A DNA stretch of 64,000 nt from Paucimonas lemoignei (lineage in GTDB: Bacteria > Pseudomonadota > Gammaproteobacteria > Pseudomonadales > Pseudomonadaceae): assembly GCA_900475325.1 (NCBI GenBank), contig LS483371.1, positions 1,612,001 to 1,676,000 on the forward strand. The letters are read 5' to 3'. A program made the translations under genes and the position numbers. Below the pieces are notes generated by a model, which searched no databases, was not told the DNA's origin, and saw only the letters and a program-made list of their open reading frames with translations. This document shows, in pieces, positions 18,379-27,926 of this stretch (position 1 is its first letter; each line of letters opens with the position of its first letter).

Positions 18379-21078
18379 TCAAATGCTCAGGCGAAATTCG
18401 AGGCCAGGCTCATGATTGACGTTCAGTTGTTCAACGATCGCATCCTGCAAACGGCGGCACAGTTCTGGGTCGGACAACGGCTGATTGTTGGCGTCGGTAA
18501 TAAAGAACACGTCTTCTACCCGTTCGCCAAGGGTGGAGATCTTGGCGTTTTGCAGCGACAGGTCGAACTCAAGGAAAATCTTGCCAATCCGCGCCAGTAA
18601 TCCAGGCCTGTCCGGGGCTGAAAGCTCCAGAATGGTGACCGGGCGCTGCGCGTCGTTATGGATCGTCACTTGCGGCGCGAAGGCGAAATGCTTCAGCTGG
18701 CGCGGTACGCGACGTTTGATGATGGTCGGGTAGTCATCAGGGTTGCGCAGCGCCTCATACAGCCCTTCGCGAATCTGCTTTACGCGTTCCGGGTTATCGC
18801 CAATCGAGCCACCGTTGTTGTCGAGCACGATATAGGTGTCGAGGGTGAACTGGCTGCTGGAGGTCAGAACCCGGGCATCGTGAATGTTCAGGTTCAACTG
18901 GTCCATGGCCGCCACGGTCACTGCGAAGAAGTCATGTTGGTCGGGTGCGTAGATGAAGATCTGCGTGCCGCCTTCGAATTCGCGCTGGGTGGTCTCCTTG
19001 ATCAGCACCAGCGCTCCTCCATTCACCGGCTGCTGCAGAATGGCATCGCTGTGCCAGGCTACATCGCCTGCTGTATGACGCAGGAAGTAATCGTCCCCTA
19101 GTTGCGACCAAAGTTGCTCGACATCATCAGGATCGGTGCCGTTGCGGACCAGAATATCCAGCGCAGCGGTTTGCGTACGGCGGATCTGTTCTTCGCGGTC
19201 CACCGGGTTCTCCAGGCCGCGACGCAAGGCGCGTTTGGTTTCGGTGTAAAGCTGACGCAACAGGGTAGCGCGCCAGGAGTTCCACAGCGTCGGGTTGGTC
19301 GCGTTGATGTCGGCGACGGTCAACACATACAGGTAATCCAGGTGCACTTCATCGCCAACGAACTGGGCGAAATCATGGATCACCTGCGGGTCAGACAAAT
19401 CCTTGCGCTGGGCGGTGGTGGACATCACCAGGTGATGGCTGACCAGCCAGACGATCAGGCGAGTGTCCCAAGTCGGCAGTTGATGACGTTCGCCGAAGGT
19501 TTGCGCGTCCACCGCGCCCAGTTCCGAATGGTCCCCGCCACGGCCTTTGCCGATGTCGTGGTACAGCCCGGCCAGGTAAATCAACTCTGGCTTGGGCAGC
19601 CTGGCCATGATCTTGCTGGCCAGCGGGAATTTCTCTGACACCTGGGTGTATTGCAGCTTCCGCAGGTGTTTGATCAGGTTCAGGGTGTGGGCGTCGACCG
19701 TGTAAATGTGGAACAGGTCATGCTGCATCTGGCCGACGATATGCCCGAACTCCGGCAAATACAGGCCGAGAATGCCGTAGCGGTTCATGCGGCGCAGGTT
19801 GCGATGGATGCCTATTTCGCACTTGAACAGCTCGATGAACAGGCTGGTATTGCGGATATCGTTACGGAAATCATCGTTGATCAGATGCCGGTGTTCGCGC
19901 AGCAGCCGGATCGTATCGGCGCGCACACCCTTGATTTCCGGGTGTTGGGCCATGAGCACGAAAATCTCGATCATGGCGAACGGTGTGCGTTTGAACACGT
20001 TGGGGTTTGTCGCTTCGATGTAGCCATCATGGAGCTGGAAGCGAGAGTTGATCGGCTGGGTCACAGCGCCTTCGTCGTCGGTCAGGATGACTTCTTCGAA
20101 GTGCTGAATGATCAGGTCGCTCAACTCGGCAATGCTCATGACCACCCGATAGTACTTCTGCATGAAGCGCTCTATCGCCAGCTTGGCGTCGCTGTCCTGG
20201 TAACCCAGCAGGTTGGCAATACTGCTTTGATAGTCGAACAGCAGCCGGTCTTCCGAGCGGCCAGCCAGCATGTGCAGGGCGTAGCGCACTTTCCAGAGGA
20301 AGTCCTGGGAGGAGGCGAGCAGGTTGTTCTCGCTTTCCAGCAGGAAGCCTTGCCCGGCCAGTGCGTGCAGATTGAGGGTGCCGTATTGGCGCCGCGCCAC
20401 CCAGAGGATGGTCTGGATATCCCGCAGACCGCCCGGTGAGCCTTTGACGTTGGGCTCCAGGTTGTATTCGGTGTCGTTGTATTTGTGGTGACGGGTTTTC
20501 TGTTCTGCACGCTTGGCGAGGAAGAACTCCTTGCTCGGCCACATTTCCCGGGTACTGGTGACGTCCAGCATGCGCTGGCGCAGACGCTCTGGCCCGGCGA
20601 TGGTGCGGCTTTCCATCAGGTTGGTGATCACCGTCAGGTCGGCGCGGCCCTCCTGGGCACATTCCTCTACCGAGCGCACGCTTTGGCCGACTTCGAGGCC
20701 GATGTCCCACAGCAGCGTGAGAAAGCCCTCGATGGATTCACGGAATACTTCGTGGTCCGCGCTCTCCAGCAGGATCAACAGGTCGATGTCCGAGTACGGG
20801 TGCAGCTCGCCGCGCCCATAGCCGCCAACGGCCAGCAGCGCGATATCGGCATCTTCACTCCAGTCGAACTGGTCCCATGCTTGCTGCAGGATGTTGTCCA
20901 CGAACCAGGCACGGTCTTCGATCAGGCGGCGGATGTCGCGGCCGGATTTGAAGCGCGCGTCCAGCACCTCCCGCGCACTGCGGATGACTTTCTTGAAGGC
21001 CGGTATAGGGCTGGCTTTCAGGGCAAGTTCGGCCTGGAACTGGCCTCGGTCGAACAAATCGGGATCCACCTGCGGCAT
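18379..21078 (-). CDS. glnD: Bifunctional PII uridylyltransferase/uridylyl-removing enzyme GlnD
   Basis: GlnD senses glutamine and uridylylates or deuridylylates PII (GlnB/GlnK), setting nitrogen-assimilation state. The 899-residue protein has a nucleotidyltransferase domain ([20 protein letters not shown], ~residues 85-105), a GlnD-specific linker, an HD hydrolase domain ([21 protein letters not shown], ~500-520) and two C-terminal ACT domains (~700-780 and ~810-890). It starts 71 bases downstream of the map stop; the genes run in the same direction. Confidence 0.97.
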   Translation of the reverse strand: MPQVDPDLFDRGQFQAELALKASPIPAFKKVIRSAREVLDARFKSGRDIRRLIEDRAWFVDNILQQAWDQFDWSEDADIALLAVGGYGRGELHPYSDIDLLILLESADHEVFRESIEGFLTLLWDIGLEVGQSVRSVEECAQEGRADLTVITNLMESRTIAGPERLRQRMLDVTSTREMWPSKEFFLAKRAEQKTRHHKYNDTEYNLEPNVKGSPGGLRDIQTILWVARRQYGTLNLHALAGQGFLLESENNLLASSQDFLWKVRYALHMLAGRSEDRLLFDYQSSIANLLGYQDSDAKLAIERFMQKYYRVVMSIAELSDLIIQHFEEVILTDDEGAVTQPINSRFQLHDGYIEATNPNVFKRTPFAMIEIFVLMAQHPEIKGVRADTIRLLREHRHLINDDFRNDIRNTSLFIELFKCEIGIHRNLRRMNRYGILGLYLPEFGHIVGQMQHDLFHIYTVDAHTLNLIKHLRKLQYTQVSEKFPLASKIMARLPKPELIYLAGLYHDIGKGRGGDHSELGAVDAQTFGERHQLPTWDTRLIVWLVSHHLVMSTTAQRKDLSDPQVIHDFAQFVGDEVHLDYLYVLTVADINATNPTLWNSWRATLLRQLYTETKRALRRGLENPVDREEQIRRTQTAALDILVRNGTDPDDVEQLWSQLGDDYFLRHTAGDVAWHSDAILQQPVNGGALVLIKETTQREFEGGTQIFIYAPDQHDFFAVTVAAMDQLNLNIHDARVLTSSSQFTLDTYIVLDNNGGSIGDNPERVKQIREGLYEALRNPDDYPTIIKRRVPRQLKHFAFAPQVTIHNDAQRPVTILELSAPDRPGLLARIGKIFLEFDLSLQNAKISTLGERVEDVFFITDANNQPLSDPELCRRLQDAIVEQLNVNHEPGLEFRLSI

Positions 21079-21149
21079 GGAACTGCTTTCCTTCTATCTA
21101 TATCGAACGGGGCGCGAGCGGGCGAGCGTCAGGTCTGAACGTCTGGCAA

Positions 21150-21932
21150 TCAGGCTGAGGTGCGGGCGATAGTGTCATCGCTGCGCAGGGTAAAGATCTC
21201 GTAGCCGTCAGCGGTAACCAGGATGGTGTGCTCCCACTGGGCCGACAATTTGCGGTCCTTGGTGATTGCTGTCCAGCCGTCGCCCAGCAGACGTGTTTCA
21301 GCCTTGCCCTGGTTGATCATGGGTTCGATGGTAAAGGTCATGCCTTCTTTCAGTGCCATGCCTTCGCCAGCCTTGCCGTAGTGCAGGATCTGCGGCTCTT
21401 CGTGGAACACCTTGCCGATGCCATGGCCACAGTATTCGCGCACCACCGAGAAACCGCTCTTTTCAGCGTGCTTCTGGATGACTTCGCCAATATCGCCAAG
21501 CGTGGTGCCCGGACGGACAATCTCGATGCCTTTATAGAGGCATTCCTGGGTGATCTTCGACAGGCGCTCTGCCCACTCTGGCACTTTGCCGACGTGGAAC
21601 ATTTTGCTGGTGTCGCCGTGGTAGCCGTCCTTGATCACGGTCACGTCGATGTTCAGCACATCGCCGTTCTTCAGCGGCTTGTCGTTCGGGATGCCATGGC
21701 AGACCACATGGTTGATCGAGGTGCAGATCGACTTCGGATAGCCTTTGTAGTTGAGCGGAGCAGGAATCGCTTTTTGCTCATTGACGATGTAGTCGTGGCA
21801 GATGCGGTCCAGCTCGTCGGTAGTGACGCCAGGTTTGACGTGAGCACCGATCATTTCCAGGACATCGGCAGCCAGGCGACCGGCAATGCGCATTTTTTCG
21901 ATGTCTTCGGGGGTTTTGATGGTGACGGTCAT
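21150..21932 (-). CDS. map: Methionine aminopeptidase, type I
   Basis: Map removes initiator methionine from nascent proteins. The 260-residue type I enzyme carries the five metal ligands in NIDVTVIKDGYHGDTSK (two Asp), YCGHGIGKVFHEEPQIL (His), FTIEPMINQG (Glu) and SAQWEHTILVT (Glu). The ATG at 21932 has a GAGAGA ribosome-binding region. It is divergent from rpsB, a widely conserved arrangement, but here a ~1.1-kb gap holding a large repeat separates them. Confidence 0.97.
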   Translation of the reverse strand: MTVTIKTPEDIEKMRIAGRLAADVLEMIGAHVKPGVTTDELDRICHDYIVNEQKAIPAPLNYKGYPKSICTSINHVVCHGIPNDKPLKNGDVLNIDVTVIKDGYHGDTSKMFHVGKVPEWAERLSKITQECLYKGIEIVRPGTTLGDIGEVIQKHAEKSGFSVVREYCGHGIGKVFHEEPQILHYGKAGEGMALKEGMTFTIEPMINQGKAETRLLGDGWTAITKDRKLSAQWEHTILVTADGYEIFTLRSDDTIARTSA

Positions 21933-22058
21933 TACGATCTCTCTCGGCGCGCAAGGCGCGCGGCTAATACGGAAAGCGGCGATTCTAACAGACGTGGCGG
22001 GTGGGGGATTATTGGTTCCTTATATGGGGGTGGGGTTAATGTGGCGATGTTTTTTGTT

Positions 22059-22768
22059 CATATCCGTTATTGCGGTTATGGCTACCTAGGGTTGCGCCCT
22101 TACGGCGCGTCACTTTCGAAAAGCGCGAAAGTAACCAAAGCGCTCTTGCCCCACCACTCGGTCCCTCGCCTAGGCTCGGCATGCCCGTAATCCGACATTG
22201 ATTCGGCGGGCCGCCGCGAAGGGCCATCCCTGGCCCAGCGCGGCTAAACCGGCATCCATGCCGGTTTGCCCGCCGCCTCAATATCGAATTCCGGCCAGCG
22301 TGGTTTGACGGGGCGCCAAGATCAAAATCAAATGCGCACGAGGCGGCCTGATAGCCGGCCTGTTTTTGGGTGTTCTTCCGCGATATCTTCATCGTTTGCA
22401 CCATTGCCTTCGCGAAGTCGAAAGCAATTCTCTGTAGGAGCTGCCGAAGGCTGCGAATCGGCCGCCACCTTCGCAGCCTTCGGCAGCGCCTACCATTAAT
22501 CCACGCAGCGCCAATCATCGGTGCGTTTGATCTTGATCTGCTGTTGATCTGCTGTTGATTTGGCTTTTGATCTCAGGCGCCCCGTTAAACCACGCTGGCC
22601 CCACGCCTCAATGTCGGATTGCGGGCATGCCGAGCCTAGGCGAGGGACCGAGTGGTGGGGCAAGCGTTTTGGGTTACCTTTTACTGGGCCGGCATTCCGG
22701 GCGTTTGTAAAAGGTGACCCGCTGTAAGAGCGGAACCCTAATTGGCCGTTACCGCAGCAACGGATATG
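22059..22768. repeat. ~710-bp nested palindromic intergenic element
   Basis: Three nested inverted pairs lie between map and rpsB. The outer arms start CATATCCGTTATTGCGG (22059) and end CCGCAGCAACGGATATG (22768). The middle arms are 57-base (22145-22201 and 22608-22664) with one mismatch, containing CCTAGGCTCGGCATGCCC. The inner arms are 25-base (22293-22317 and 22576-22600), also with one mismatch. The left half carries ~90 extra bases (22202-22292) absent from the right. The centre contains a family-A REP doublet and short GATCTGCTGTT-type direct repeats (22531-22573). It matches my memory of a long repeat frequent in P. fluorescens-group intergenic regions. No gene is supported inside it. 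The flanks 21933-22058 and 22769-22886 show nothing further. Confidence 0.85.
22432..22493. repeat. REP doublet (family A, copy 4) inside the palindrome
   Basis: The arms start CTGTAGGAGCTGCCGAAGG (22432) and end CGGCAGCGCCTAC (22493), with one base change from the other copies and a shorter ~10-base spacer. It sits in the central loop of the 22059-22768 element. Confidence 0.85.
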
Positions 22769-22886
22769 TACCTAAATCACCACCCTAAGGATGTAGTAAA
22801 GACGCATGCATAGAGGTGGTTCAATCTATCAGCGAAAGCCCCCCAACATCCCCCGTCTTTTTCGGTTTCCGTTTTCCGGCTTTTCA

Positions 22887-22895
22887 TGGTATAAA
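22887..22895 (+). promoter_or_regulatory. Extended -10 promoter of rpsB
   Basis: TGG-TATAAA (TGn extended -10 at 22887-22895) lies ~140 bases before rpsB, giving a predicted start near 22902. No strong -35 is visible, as expected for an extended -10 promoter. Conserved promoters of this kind upstream of a long rpsB leader are known in gamma-proteobacteria. Confidence 0.6.
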
Positions 22896-22901
22896 ATGCG
22901 C

Positions 22902-23035
22902 CGCTTTCCGGGGTAAGCCCCGCAAGCACTAACCCACACACGTGTCGACACGATGACCTGGGTGCCTTCGGCTCGAAGCCGCTGGTTGGTCATTGGGATA
23001 CGTGGAGGCCTAACCCGACTTATCAAGGAACTATC
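22902..23035 (+). promoter_or_regulatory. rpsB 5' leader, candidate S2 autoregulatory RNA
   Basis: The ~134-base leader holds a small hairpin (CGGGG/CCCCG, 22909-22922) and a larger irregular stem closed by ATGACC (22953-22958) and GGTCAT (22988-22993). The AAGGAA ribosome-binding site (23025-23030) precedes the ATG. In E. coli ribosomal protein S2 represses rpsB-tsf through its leader. That this leader does the same is inferred from position and structure. Confidence 0.55.
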
Positions 23036-23776
23036 ATGTCCCAAGTCAATATGCGCGATATGCTGAAGGCCGGTGTGCACTTCGGTCACCAGACCCGTTA
23101 CTGGAACCCGAAAATGGGTAAATACATTTTCGGCGCGCGTAACAAGATTCACATTATCAACCTTGAAAAAACCCTGCCAATGTTCAACGAAGCTCTGACT
23201 TTCGTTGAGAAGCTGGCCTCGGGCAAAAACAAGATCCTGTTCGTCGGCACAAAGCGTTCGGCTGGCAAGATCGTTGCTGAAGAAGCAGCACGTTGCGGTT
23301 CGCCGTACGTCGATCACCGCTGGTTGGGCGGCATGCTGACCAACTTCAAAACCATCCGTCAGTCCATCAAGCGTCTGCGTGAGCTTGAAATCCAGGCTGA
23401 AGACGGTACTTTCGCCAAGCTGACCAAGAAAGAGGCGCTGATGCGCACTCGCGATCTGGAAAAGCTGGATCGTAGCCTGGGTGGTATCAAGGACATGGGC
23501 GGTCTGCCTGACGCACTGTTCGTTATCGACGTTGATCACGAGCGCATCGCGATCACCGAAGCCAACAAGCTTGGTATCCCGGTTATCGGCGTAGTCGATA
23601 CCAACAGCAGCCCGGAAGGCGTTGACTACATCATCCCAGGCAACGATGACGCAATCCGCGCTATCCAGCTGTACATGGGTTCGATGGCTGACGCTGTAAT
23701 CCGTGGTCGCAACAACGTTGCTGGCGGCACCGACGTTTTCGTCGAAGAAGCTCCAGCTGCTGCTGTTGAAGGCTGA
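23036..23776 (+). CDS. rpsB: 30S ribosomal protein S2
   Basis: S2 is a late-binding small-subunit protein essential for mRNA docking. The 246-residue protein begins [25 protein letters not shown] and shows the family signatures [15 protein letters not shown] and [22 protein letters not shown] precedes the ATG. It is followed by tsf after 189 bases, with a hairpin terminator in between. Confidence 0.99.
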   Translation: MSQVNMRDMLKAGVHFGHQTRYWNPKMGKYIFGARNKIHIINLEKTLPMFNEALTFVEKLASGKNKILFVGTKRSAGKIVAEEAARCGSPYVDHRWLGGMLTNFKTIRQSIKRLRELEIQAEDGTFAKLTKKEALMRTRDLEKLDRSLGGIKDMGGLPDALFVIDVDHERIAITEANKLGIPVIGVVDTNSSPEGVDYIIPGNDDAIRAIQLYMGSMADAVIRGRNNVAGGTDVFVEEAPAAAVEG

Positions 23777-23807
23777 GTAGTTAACGCCTAGCGTTTACTC
23801 AGTACGC

Positions 23808-23832
23808 AAAAAGGGGGCTTGGCCCCCTTTTT
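23808..23832 (+). terminator. Intrinsic terminator/attenuator between rpsB and tsf
   Basis: The GGGGGC / GCCCCC stem with a 3-base loop is flanked by five As and followed by five Ts. Because rpsB and tsf are normally co-transcribed, it probably gives partial termination and so excess S2 mRNA. Confidence 0.8.
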
Positions 23833-23965
23833 GCCCCCTCGAGAACCATTGTTGGCGCCGTGATGACACAGTTGTCATTTGTGGCGGTCACCTTGAGTTT
23901 TCAAGAATTTGAACGCTCGCTTCGGCGGGTGGAATGGTTGAAGACCTATCCAAGAGGATTTTGAA

Positions 23966-24835
23966 ATGGCAGAGATTACTGCAGCGTTGGTTAAAGAACT
24001 GCGCGAGCGTACCGGCGAAGGCATGATGGATTGCAAAAAGGCCTTGACCAAGGCTGGCGGCGACATCGAAAAAGCCATTGATGACATGCGTGCTTCGGGC
24101 GCAATCAAGGCAGCCAAGAAAGCAGGCAACGTTGCTGCTGAAGGCGCCATTGCTGTCAAGGTTGCCGAAGACGGCAAGCGCGCTACCATCATCGAAGTCA
24201 ACTCCCAGACCGACTTCCTGGCTCTGCAAGACGACTTCAAGAACTTCGTCAACAGCAGCCTGGAAAAAGCGTTCGCTGACAAACTGACCGACGCAGCTCC
24301 GCTGATCGAAGCTCAGGAAGTGGAGCGTACTGCTTTGATTGCCAAAGTTGGCGAGAACGTGAACATCCGTCGCCTGTCGAGCATCGAAGGTGACGTGGTC
24401 AACGCTTACCTGCACGGTAACAAGATCGGTGTTGTGGTTGTCCTGAAAGGCGGCGACGCTGATCTGGCCAAAGACATCGCGATGCACGTTGCTGCCAGCA
24501 ACCCTGAGTTCCTGTTCCCTTCGGAAGTTTCTGCCGAAGCGATCGAGCGTGAGAAGGGCGTCTTCCTGCAACTGAACGAAGACAAGATCAAAGGCAAGCC
24601 AGCCGAAATCGTTGAGAAAATGGTTGCCGGTCGTATCACCAAGTTCCTAGCCGAAGCCAGCCTTGTTGAGCAGGCGTTCGTCAAGAACCCGGAAGTCAAG
24701 GTCGGTGATCTGGCCAAGAAAGCCGGCGCTGAAATCGTTTCTTTCACCTACTTCAAAGTGGGCGAAGGCATCGAGAAGCCAGTCGACAACTTCGCTGAAG
24801 AAGTCGCTGCGCAAGTAGCTGCAAGCAAGAAGTAA
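23966..24835 (+). CDS. tsf: Elongation factor Ts
   Basis: EF-Ts is the nucleotide-exchange factor for EF-Tu. The 289-residue protein begins MAEITAALVKELRERTGEGMMDCKKAL, with the TDFLA motif contacting EF-Tu in EVNSQTDFLALQDDF. AGAGGA precedes the ATG. It ends with a strong terminator before pyrH. Confidence 0.99.
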   Translation: MAEITAALVKELRERTGEGMMDCKKALTKAGGDIEKAIDDMRASGAIKAAKKAGNVAAEGAIAVKVAEDGKRATIIEVNSQTDFLALQDDFKNFVNSSLEKAFADKLTDAAPLIEAQEVERTALIAKVGENVNIRRLSSIEGDVVNAYLHGNKIGVVVVLKGGDADLAKDIAMHVAASNPEFLFPSEVSAEAIEREKGVFLQLNEDKIKGKPAEIVEKMVAGRITKFLAEASLVEQAFVKNPEVKVGDLAKKAGAEIVSFTYFKVGEGIEKPVDNFAEEVAAQVAASKK

Positions 24836-24860
24836 GACGGTTCACCAACTGTCGTCCCGA

Positions 24861-24893
24861 AGAGGCTGCCCGCTCACGCGCGCAGCCTCTTTG
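24861..24893 (+). terminator. Rho-independent terminator after tsf
   Basis: The AGAGGCTGC (24861-24869) / GCAGCCTCT (24882-24890) stem is followed by a short T-rich tail, 25 bases after the tsf stop. Confidence 0.75.
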
Positions 24894-25042
24894 TCAAAAA
24901 GGAAAAGCTAATTGTTTTCCTTGGAGAAGTGGCTTACAAGGCTGCATTCTTCTGACGCGCTCGTGGCGTCAAGCTAGAGTTAGCGCAGGCTTTAACAGCC
25001 CGCACAGATTTTTTTCAGAAAACGCCGCAGGAGAGATTCGCA

Positions 25043-25786
25043 ATGGCTCAGCAGGGCAGTGGTTATCAGGCTCGCTATAAACGCATTCTACTCAAGCTTA
25101 GCGGCGAGGCCCTGATGGGGTCCGAAGAGTTCGGTATTGATCCAAAGGTACTGGATCGCATGGCGCTGGAAGTCGGCCAACTGGTCGGGATCGGCGTTCA
25201 GGTCGGTCTGGTCATCGGTGGTGGCAACCTGTTCCGTGGCGCTGCATTGAGTGCTGCGGGTATGGATCGTGTCACGGGTGATCACATGGGCATGCTGGCC
25301 ACTGTGATGAACGCGCTGGCAATGCGTGATGCGCTGGAGCGTGCCAATATCTCCGCCATCGTGATGTCTGCCATTTCGATGGTAGGTGTGACGGACCATT
25401 ACGATCGTCGCAAGGCGATGCGTCACCTAAACTCCAAAGAAGTCGTGATTTTTGCGGCTGGCACAGGTAACCCGTTTTTCACCACCGACTCGGCTGCTTG
25501 CCTGCGAGCAATCGAAATCGACGCCGACGTTGTCCTCAAGGCAACCAAGGTTGATGGTGTCTATACCGCAGATCCATTCAAAGACCCGCACGCAGAGAAG
25601 TTCGATCATCTGACTTACGATGAAGTGCTGGATCGCAAGCTGGGTGTGATGGACCTGACGGCGATCTGCCTGTGCCGTGACCACAAGATGCCACTTCGCG
25701 TTTTTAATATGAACAAGCCCGGCGCCCTGCTGAATATCGTACACGGCGGCGCTGAAGGAACCCTGATCGAGGAAGGCGCACAATGA
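25043..25786 (+). CDS. pyrH: UMP kinase PyrH
   Basis: PyrH phosphorylates UMP to UDP and is essential for pyrimidine nucleotides. The 247-residue hexameric kinase of the amino-acid-kinase fold shows [42 protein letters not shown] and [18 protein letters not shown] precedes the ATG. Its stop overlaps frr (ATGA). Confidence 0.98.
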   Translation: MAQQGSGYQARYKRILLKLSGEALMGSEEFGIDPKVLDRMALEVGQLVGIGVQVGLVIGGGNLFRGAALSAAGMDRVTGDHMGMLATVMNALAMRDALERANISAIVMSAISMVGVTDHYDRRKAMRHLNSKEVVIFAAGTGNPFFTTDSAACLRAIEIDADVVLKATKVDGVYTADPFKDPHAEKFDHLTYDEVLDRKLGVMDLTAICLCRDHKMPLRVFNMNKPGALLNIVHGGAEGTLIEEGAQ

Positions 25787-26340
25787 TCAACGACATCAAG
25801 AAAGACGCTCAAGAGCGCATGCAGAAATCTCTCGAATCCCTGACCCATGCATTTGGTCAGATTCGTACCGGCAAGGCTCACCCAAGCATTCTGGGTAGCG
25901 TGATGGTGCCTTACTACGGCGCTGATACTCCGCTCAGTGGCGTTGCCAATGTTACGGTAAAAGACTCCCGTACCCTTCAGGTTGTGGCGTTCGAGCGCAA
26001 TATGCTCGCAGCGGTCGACAAGGCTATCCAGAGTGCTGGCCTGAACCTTAATCCGACCAACCTTGGCGAGCTGCTGCTGATCTCCATGCCAGCGCTGACT
26101 GAAGAAACCCGCAAGGGCTTCACCAAGCAGGCTCGTAGCGCCGCAGAAGATGCTCGTGTTGCCGTGCGCAACATTCGCCGTGATGCGATGGGCGAGTTGA
26201 AAAAGCTGGTCAAGGACAAGGAAATCAGCGAAGACGAAGAGCGTCGTGCATCTGCTGATATCCAGAAGCTGACCGACAAGGCAGAGGCCGACATCGATGC
26301 GGCCACCAAGCAGAAAGAAGCAGACCTGATGGCCGTATAA
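25783..26340 (+). CDS. frr: Ribosome recycling factor
   Basis: RRF splits post-termination ribosomes with EF-G. The 185-residue protein has the typical two-domain pattern: [29 protein letters not shown], and the C-terminal helices [25 protein letters not shown]. It is translationally coupled to pyrH by a 4-base overlap and followed by uppS after 15 bases. Confidence 0.98.
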   Translation: MINDIKKDAQERMQKSLESLTHAFGQIRTGKAHPSILGSVMVPYYGADTPLSGVANVTVKDSRTLQVVAFERNMLAAVDKAIQSAGLNLNPTNLGELLLISMPALTEETRKGFTKQARSAAEDARVAVRNIRRDAMGELKKLVKDKEISEDEERRASADIQKLTDKAEADIDAATKQKEADLMAV

Positions 26341-26355
26341 GGCCGGGGTGCTTTC

Positions 26356-27111
26356 ATGGAAAAGACAAAGCTGGCTGGACCGGTAGCGGTGCCACGTCAT
26401 GTCGCGATCATCATGGACGGCAATAATCGCTGGGCGAAGAAGCGCTTGTTGCCTGGCGTCGCGGGTCACAAGGCGGGCGTTGATGCTGTCCGCGCAGTGA
26501 TCGAGGTCTGTGCCGAGGCCAAGGTAGAGGTGCTGACGCTGTTTGCGTTCTCCAGTGAAAACTGGCAGCGCCCTGCTGAAGAGGTAGGTGCCCTGATGGA
26601 GTTGTTTTTCACGGCCTTGCGCCGTGAAACACGACGCCTGAACGAAAACGAGATCAGCCTGCGCATCATTGGCGACCGCTCGCGTTTTCACCCTGAGCTT
26701 CAGGCGGCAATGCGTGAGGCTGAACTCAGCACTGCCGGTAATAACCGCTTCGTCCTGCAGATTGCCGCCAACTATGGCGGCCAGTGGGATATTGCCCAGG
26801 CCGCCCAGCGTCTGGCGCGAGAAGTTCAGGCGGGGCATTTGCGTCCCGACGACATTACCCCTGAATTGCTGCAGACCTGCCTGGCGACGGGCGATTTGCC
26901 GTTGCCCGACCTGTGCATTCGTACGGGTGGCGAGCACCGCATCAGCAATTTTCTACTTTGGCAGCTGGCGTATGCCGAGCTGTACTTCTCCGACCTGTTC
27001 TGGCCGGACTTCAAACACGATGCCATGCGCGCTGCGCTGGCCGATTTTGCTTCGCGCCAACGTCGCTTCGGTAAAACGAGCGAGCAGGTAGAAGCTGGAG
27101 CCCGGGCTTAA
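26356..27111 (+). CDS. uppS: Undecaprenyl diphosphate synthase (cis-prenyltransferase)
   Basis: UppS condenses farnesyl diphosphate with eight isopentenyl units to form the C55 lipid carrier for peptidoglycan and O-antigen. The 251-residue enzyme has the catalytic Asp21 in IIMDGNNRWAKKR, the FAFSSENWQRP block and the C-terminal DLCIRTGGEHRISNFLLWQ. The stop shares a base with the cdsA start (TAATG). Confidence 0.98.
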   Translation: MEKTKLAGPVAVPRHVAIIMDGNNRWAKKRLLPGVAGHKAGVDAVRAVIEVCAEAKVEVLTLFAFSSENWQRPAEEVGALMELFFTALRRETRRLNENEISLRIIGDRSRFHPELQAAMREAELSTAGNNRFVLQIAANYGGQWDIAQAAQRLAREVQAGHLRPDDITPELLQTCLATGDLPLPDLCIRTGGEHRISNFLLWQLAYAELYFSDLFWPDFKHDAMRAALADFASRQRRFGKTSEQVEAGARA

Positions 27112-27926
27112 TGCTGAAACAACGGATCATCACGGCACTTATTCTGTTGCCAGTCGCGCTGTGCGGCTTTTTCCTGCTCGCTGGGGCAAGCTTTGCACTG
27201 TTCATTGGCCTGGTGGTTACTCTGGGTGCCTGGGAATGGGCGCGACTGGCAGGCTTTCCTGCGCAGTCGGCGCGTATTGCCTATGCGGCGGTGGTTGCCG
27301 GGTTGCTGTTCCTGCTGTACCTGATGCCAGGCCTGGCTCCTTGGGTGCTGGTGGCTGCTGTTATCTGGTGGGCGGTGGCGACCTGGTTGGTACTCACCTT
27401 TCCCGCGTCCAGCGGTCACTGGTCAAGTGCTGCGTGCAAGCTGGTCATTGGTCTGCTGATTCTGCTGCCTGCCTGGCAAGGGCTGATACTTATCAAGCAA
27501 TGGCCTTTGGGCAACTGGCTGATTCTGTCGGTCATGGTGCTGGTATGGGGCGCAGACATTGGTGCCTACTTTTCCGGCAAGGCTTTCGGCAAGCGCAAGC
27601 TGGCGCCGAAGGTCAGCCCCGGCAAGAGCTGGGAAGGTGTTTACGGCGGTTTGCTCACCTGTCTGGTGATCACTGTGTTGGTAGGTGTCGTGCGTGGCTG
27701 GTCTGCATCCCAATTCGTGTTTGGTTTGCTGGGTGCTGCGATTGTCGTTTTCATCTCCGTGGTGGGCGATCTGACCGAAAGCATGTTCAAGCGCCAGTCC
27801 GGTATCAAGGACAGCAGCAATCTGTTGCCAGGGCATGGCGGTGTGCTGGATCGCATCGACAGCCTGACAGCGGCCATCCCCGTATTTGCCGTGCTGCTGT
27901 GGGCTGCTGACTGGGGCGTGCTGTGA
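27111..27926 (+). CDS. cdsA: Phosphatidate cytidylyltransferase CdsA
   Basis: CdsA makes CDP-diacylglycerol from CTP and phosphatidate. The 271-residue integral membrane protein has about eight hydrophobic segments and the signature [19 protein letters not shown] followed by VLDRIDS near the C terminus. It overlaps uppS at its start and dxr at its stop (GTGA), in the conserved uppS-cdsA-dxr-rseP-bamA order. Confidence 0.97.
   Translation: MLKQRIITALILLPVALCGFFLLAGASFALFIGLVVTLGAWEWARLAGFPAQSARIAYAAVVAGLLFLLYLMPGLAPWVLVAAVIWWAVATWLVLTFPASSGHWSSAACKLVIGLLILLPAWQGLILIKQWPLGNWLILSVMVLVWGADIGAYFSGKAFGKRKLAPKVSPGKSWEGVYGGLLTCLVITVLVGVVRGWSASQFVFGLLGAAIVVFISVVGDLTESMFKRQSGIKDSSNLLPGHGGVLDRIDSLTAAIPVFAVLLWAADWGVL

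Noticed and set aside
22036..22518. Open frames inside the map-rpsB repeat (e.g. 160 codons on the minus strand)
   Set aside because: They translate the palindromic arms and the REP doublet and have no ribosome-binding site or family similarity; such repeats are a known source of spurious small ORFs.
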